This document shows, piece after piece, positions 58,653-64,000 of a stretch of DNA of 64,000 bases. The position numbers and the translations under genes were made by a program. The notes beneath the pieces are model-generated. The model saw only the letters and a program-made list of their open reading frames with translations. It did not search any database and was not told the origin of the DNA. Each line of letters starts with the position of its first letter. Positions within the stretch are counted from its first letter, which is position 1. The DNA is from Lutjanus erythropterus (Eukaryota > Chordata > Actinopteri > Lutjaniformes > Lutjanidae): NCBI GenBank assembly GCA_020091685.1, contig CM034612.1:24017158-24081157 (forward strand). The letters are read 5' to 3'.

Positions 58653-61600
58653 GCAAGGTAAGTTGGTCTGTTTCTTTTTGTGTCTGTCTTGAGATGCATA
58701 GAGAGATCTGGCCATGCAGACCTGGTCACTGTACAACAGGACATCAGTTTGAGTTTAGGTCTGTGTTTGACAGCCAGCCCCATTTACAGTTGACAGTGTT
58801 TTCACGTGAGCTCCTTGTATTACAGGCTCTGGAGGCTTTGAAAGAGCTCATCTCTCTCCCCCGGCTTTGTTTACAGGAGGGTCATCTGTTTGCAGATAGA
58901 TCAAGCTCAGCTCCGGGTTTTAAAAAGCTGCACGGCTGCTGCTTGGGTGGCTTCATGTTCGATGCGTGCTGTCTACGTGGTTGTTTCTACCCCGTGACAA
59001 GGGAGGACCCCTCAGAGATGAGCTGTAGATCAAGTTTCACCAATAAAAACTAAGTTACCCCTCAGTTTTCTTCTCCTTTCTCTATCTCCATTAGTCCACT
59101 TCCAGACCCTCCATGAGCACTCTCCCCTTCCTCTCTGTCCTGGCCTGCTGTGTTGTCTTTTGACCCACTTTGACAGAAAATCAAAGGCAGGCTTTGCTGT
59201 GTCAACATCACAGGCAGTGGGAGTATCATTGTTAGGCCGGCCTGAGATGGAAAGAATGAGCCAAAACAGATAAAAGCAGGGATCCTGTGACAGAGCCATT
59301 AAGGCGGCTCTTTTGACTAAAGTCTGAATCACGGTTCACTGAACTCTTGGCCTTCAAGAACAAAAAAAAACTGGGCAATTTGTCGAGTGATTTTAAGTTT
59401 GTAATCTTGACTGGTTTGTTTATTGGTCTAGACGGGGGACTACTTCTACTGATAATTAACACAGAGACTCACATGTCTGCTGGTCAAGTGCTTAAAGCAG
59501 TTGAATGGTAAGTCTGTTATATCTAATGTACATGGAATTAGATTAAAGTTCCCATGAAACAGTTAACACAGTGTACAGCTGAACAATTCTGAGAAAAACT
59601 GTAATTGCAATTATCTTGACTCCAGCACGACAATAATTCATATAAAATGGTATTCCATGCCTCACATTGCATCTCCTGCAATGTGAAAATTGCTGCAGGC
59701 ATTTTTGAAAATTTTGATGAATTTTTCAGTCCTAGCAGAATGCTTATTGCTTAGGCATATTAATGTGCAACTGTGCTGAACTCCTCTCTCTTTTGTGTTC
59801 ATAAAACTGATCTAAATCTTCTGTTAATATGAACTTTACTACACATGAAATAATGGATTTTTATACTTAAAATTATTCAGTTCTGTTCTGTTCAACTTAC
59901 TACAATGAGAGGAGTTAATAAAATTAATATAAAATGTTTGATTTGGCTTAATAATAGTTTTAACTTAACTGTAATCAGAGTACCCCAAATATAACCTACA
60001 ACTTTATAATTGTTAGTTCACAGACTTTATAGTTGTTTTGTTTAGAAAGTAAAAAAAAAAATGTGGCAGCAGATTTCTTCTGCCATCTTATTAGGGTGTG
60101 CAGGAGTGTTTCTCTTGCTGGCTGCACCTGCGAGTTCCAGCCAAACCCAACCCTTGTGATGACATCACAGATTGTTAAATCTCTGTTCTCAGCTTGAGCA
60201 AGATTTTGCAAATATACAACCTCAATGGATATTGGGAAATTTTTTATTGTTTGGTTTTTTACAGCAAGTCTAACTTGACACACCAGATGGTTTGTTACAT
60301 AGAACCATCTGGGAAGCCGTCCATAGGAACTGTTTGAAAAAGGGTAAGCATTTTCAAAAAAAAAAAACACTTGGAAGGTGATTGGATGAACCATTTGTCT
60401 ATCACGTCTAACCAGCGCTGAGTTCAGCCAGTCGGATCAACTCACTGAACTGAACCCAAAGCCGGGCAGAAGAGGAGCGAAAACATCTTTTCTGTTGATA
60501 AAAGCCTTCAGTGCTCTTCTTTGCTCTTCTTTCAATGAAGAAATACTACAGTTCTTATATAACTGATGCTATCACAGTATCTATGCTGACCTCGTCAGGA
60601 GCCGCCATTGTTTGTTTGAGATGACTCGTTGCCATGGATGCTTCTCGCTGTCGGCATACCTAAAACCATGACTGTAGCTGCGAGCACCCCTCCGAGGACG
60701 CTGATTGGCTCCCACCACAGACATAAACGGATAACTTGGAGCCTGGAAAGAAGGATTCTCGCGTGATCTTGTGACCCTGTGACCCTGTGAATCCAGCTGC
60801 AAGTGACCAGTGGGGAAAATTGGAGGCAAGGCTGAGCTAAAACACTGTATCTTGTTCTGTTATGCATCTGTGGTCCAGTTACATTTAGCAGCAGTTAGCG
60901 GTTACTCTGGAGTATGAATTCAACAGGTAGCCAGTTCTTACATATTGCACCTTTAAGTCTGCGCAAATTGAAAATGCACATAAAAAGGTAGATGGAAACA
61001 CACATATAAACATGATGTTACTATATCTTTTCTTTCCTATAGGTGGTGTAATTTAACAGGTGAAGAACTTCATGATCATGACTGAGCAGCTCCTCAGATG
61101 TGCAACTTGCTGAAAGTGATTCTGTGAATTTTTAGCCATGCTAGCAGTGCAGCCCTATGTCAATGGGAAATATCTCAAAAAATGTAGGCGTGTGAGTTGG
61201 TGAGCACATGAGGTGCTGTTCGTTAAAAAAAAAGAAAAAGACAGTGCATCATAGTCACAAGTTGTGGTGTTTGCAAAAGATGCAATGCAGATTTTTCCCA
61301 GGCTCCCAACCTCAACAATAATTCCAGTGATTTCCATGTTTGACTGTAAATAAAGAATCACATGCTCCTCTAACGAATGAGAACGTTCTATCCACTGGAA
61401 AAACTGAAATATATTTCAACAAAAACAAGAGCTGTTTCTGACGTGCTTTTACCTGACATGAACAACATGGACTGTGTAAACGTCAGGCTAATGAATCACT
61501 CTTTAACTCAGGTCCATTCCCCTTGCTTCAGCCCTCCCTGTGTGTTTTTCTGTCCCGTCTGAGGAGACCGGGGGGCCTTGCAGAGCAGATCTCCTCTGGA

Positions 61601-62918
61601 TTAGTGAGGAATGCAGCTTCATAAGGGGGCTTCAAATGCACTTTTCATTTCCAAAGTGCTCAGCTTCTATCAATAGCAGCCTGCTGTGAACCCAGCGCTT
61701 AAAAACAAACTGAACGCTGAGACTGGGGCTTATCACAGCAGTGGCCCGCTACTGTATGTACAACCCCCCGCTGACATCATTTCTTTAAACGCTTCAAGCA
61801 AAAACACACGCACACATGTATGCTTTAAAAAAAAATAAAGGTACACGTGGGTGGACGAGCCACTAATCATACTTGTGCTTGAAGTGCTGTTCCATTTAGT
61901 ACAATTTATTTAAAGTCTGACCGAAAATAAATAGGATATCTTGGTCTGCTACTGCATATGGGCTCTGTAAATCCTTATCCTGTGGTCTCCTTTTAGAAAA
62001 TAAAGGGATAGATGTCTGTGTTATATTTTTATGCCTATGCGCTGGCGCAGGCTTGGCTAATGTGACTCAAGGGTAGATATATTCTTGTGATCAGAGGTCA
62101 AAGATTAAGGTCTCTTGTCCCATTCTCGTGAACATATCTCAAGAACACCTTGAAGGAAAATTGTTCCAGTATAGATGGAGGCCTTATTTTCATACAGCCA
62201 GTCAAATCTTTGCATGAAGCAGTTATGTCAGCATTCAATCATAGGTAGAGCAGAGTCAGACAGCATCCTGCTAAACAACACAAGAGCCAAAGACTGAACA
62301 ACCACCAGGAGTCTCCTTCTAATCCAACTTTGGCTGGATTCAAACCTGATCAGGCGTTGGAGACGCCTGGAGGCGTTTTTTTTGCACAGTCAGGTTCCCA
62401 AACCAAGAATATAGGATTTGTACAATAAAGTCATCAGTGTCTTGTCCACATTTAAAGTATTCAGTCTTCACAGAAGATAACGTCTCTGCAGGCTCTTTTT
62501 GTGGACTGCAGATGTGTTGAGGTCGTAGGTCAAGTTCTTATCGATCTCTGTCCAAGGAACTTGTAGCACTCAACCGTCTCAACAAGTAGCCCTTAATTAT
62601 AGTCGGGAAGTTTGAGTGGGAGGTTTTCCTGAAGTCGATGGCCGTCTCTTTTAGTTTAGTGATCATTTAACTTCAGGAAGTGGTTGTCACACCACTCTGC
62701 AGAGTCTGTCACACGTGGCCCATGACTGACCTGTTCATCCTGGAGCAGAATGATTAAAACAGTGCCATCTGCAAACTTGCCTGTGATCATAGCTACTCCT
62801 TCTGTCATTTGTATATAGAATGAAGAATAATGTGGACAAGACAAAACTGGAGTGAGCCTGTGGATGACAACCACTACAGGGCTAGAGCACCATTAGCCCT
62901 GACTGCCTGGGGCCTACA
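58653..62918. other. Gene-free stretch
   Basis: 60938-60957 carries a MITE terminus (TACATATTGCACCTTTAAG) like that at 10592. 61560-61800 is a non-repetitive block (CACTTTTCATTTCCAAAGTG, GCTTCTATCAATAGCAGCC) with conserved-element texture. Open frames of up to 132 codons show no domain I recognise. No exon is supported. Confidence 0.35.
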
Positions 62919-62926
62919 TGTTAAAA

Positions 62927-63894
62927 CAGGGGTGTCAAACTCATTTTAATTCATGGGCAACATACAGCTCAATCTGATGTCAAGTGGACCGGACCAGTAA
63001 AATCACTGCATAATAACCTAGAAATATTAATATCCCTGATTAAAAAAAAATAAATTATTTACTTTTTTGGGTAAAGAAGTAAAACATTCGGTAACGCTTC
63101 AATTTCCAGGTCTCATAATTTCATAGTAGTTTCTTAGAAATTACCCACAAATTACCTCCAAATGTCATGGTAAGTATGTGATAATTTGTAAGTGTCATTT
63201 TCATGCGAATTATCACATACTTACCATGACATTTGGAGGTCATTTGTGGGTAATTTCTGAGAAATTTCAAATACATCGCTTGGTAATTACCACCTATTTA
63301 TCATGAAAATATGTGACCTGGGAATTGAACCATTACCAAACATTCTAGAGCTGCAGTGATTAATCAATTAGCTGTCAGCTATTAAATTAAGTTTCAACCA
63401 ATTAATAATCGATTATAGGGCTGTGCATCAGCAAGAATCTGATGATACAATATGTATCACAATATTGGTGTTATGGTTCAATATATTACAATACTGTATA
63501 TTGCATTTTAGGAAATTTTTTAGTCCCCAAAATGAACTATTTATGAACTATGGACAAAACAAGACATTTGGAGATGTAATTTTGGGCTTTGTGAACTTTT
63601 TTTTCACTTTTTTCCAGACCAAACAGAATCATTAATAGATAATGAAAATAATCATAAGTTGCAGCCCTAAAACATTCACATGGATTAAGGATTAGGGTTT
63701 ACAAAACAGCCTGAGACATCTTGAGAAAAAGTGCATTTTCAACTATGTCAATCAGAAATTGCAGTGAATTTAATTGAAAAATTGGATTTAGCAACTTTGC
63801 AGTTTTTATTTTCTGCAAAGTCATCCAGTGTGGGCCGAATTGGACCCTTTGGCAACCCAGTTCTGGTCCACAAGCCACATGTTTGACACCCCTG
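62927..63894. mobile_element. Non-autonomous hAT-type transposon with perfect 8-bp target duplication and a nested palindrome
   Basis: 968 bp between CAGGGGTGTCAAAC and GTTTGACACCCCTG, a perfect 14-bp inverted repeat. It is flanked by the identical 8-mer TGTTAAAA (62919-62926 and 63895-63902). The interior begins TCATTTTAATTCATGGGCAA and ends GGTCCACAAGCCACAT, a family frequent in teleosts. A second, palindromic element lies inside (63131-63263). A diverged relative may be at 11210. No transposase frame survives. Confidence 0.9.
63131..63263. repeat. Long palindrome nested in the 62927-63894 transposon
   Basis: Two 56-bp arms (63131-63186 and 63208-63263) are inverted copies matching at 54 of 56 positions, around a 21-base spacer. 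The arm core is CTCCAAATGTCATGGTAAGT. Weaker inverted similarity may extend outward (CCAGGTCTCATAATTTCAT near 63106 against ATGAAAATATGTGACCTGG near 63320), suggesting a palindromic MITE of about 230 bp. Confidence 0.85.
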
Positions 63895-64000
63895 TGTTAA
63901 AAAGTCTCACTTTTGACTAAAGTAAAGTGCATTCAAATCCACAATAACATAAGCAACACTTTTATTGTGTCGGTGTGATGACCAGCAGGGTGTCAGTGTT

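Noticed and set aside
1..64000. CRISPR arrays, rRNA, bacterial operons or organelle DNA
   Set aside because: No regularly spaced repeats with unique spacers, no rRNA-like conserved cores and no prokaryotic gene layout; the genes present are spliced vertebrate genes.

Overview
The window looks like nuclear DNA of a teleost fish, probably a percomorph. It has short GT-AG introns in compact genes, abundant (CA)n/(GT)n and other simple repeats, hAT-type and miniature inverted-repeat elements, and fragments resembling dispersed repeats common in spiny-rayed fish. No bacterial, viral or organellar gene organisation is visible. All exon joins below were read by eye from splice sites, reading frame and family knowledge.

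Bases 1-13,345 hold all the protein-coding sequence I can support, on the + strand. The window opens inside gdi2 (Rab GDP dissociation inhibitor), of which the last two coding exons are present (27-226 and 2433-2582). Two tandem asb13-like genes follow, encoding ankyrin-repeat, SOCS-box proteins of 287 aa (4859-7057) and 280 aa (7780-13345). They have six coding exons each, with identical intron positions and phases; exons 1-5 match in length base for base, so they are a tandem duplication. Each has a ZNF143/THAP11-like ACTAC...TCCC motif 120-150 bp upstream of its ATG. ASB proteins normally serve as substrate receptors of Elongin B/C-Cullin 5 ubiquitin ligases. The two copies differ at two key SOCS-box positions: copy 1 has Ser for Pro in the Cul5 box, and copy 2 has Ser for Cys in the BC box.

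Bases 13,346-64,000 contain no coding exon I can defend. This ~50 kb is a gene-poor stretch of mobile-element debris, microsatellites and a few non-repetitive blocks that could be conserved non-coding elements. The best-resolved mobile elements are two non-autonomous hAT-type elements with perfect 8-bp target duplications (14315-15199 and 62927-63894), a third hAT-like element carrying an internal ~40-bp tandem array (58206-58644), and two foldback elements (17337-18103 and 46205-46680). There is also a LINE 3' fragment whose coding tail is repeated three times (30325-31140), and several MITEs sharing the AAAGGGATAGTTC terminus.

I found no evidence for a novel multi-gene system. The most interesting points are the divergence of the asb13 pair, TE sequence lying against splice sites and the 3' UTR of these genes, and the structured repeats of the downstream desert.
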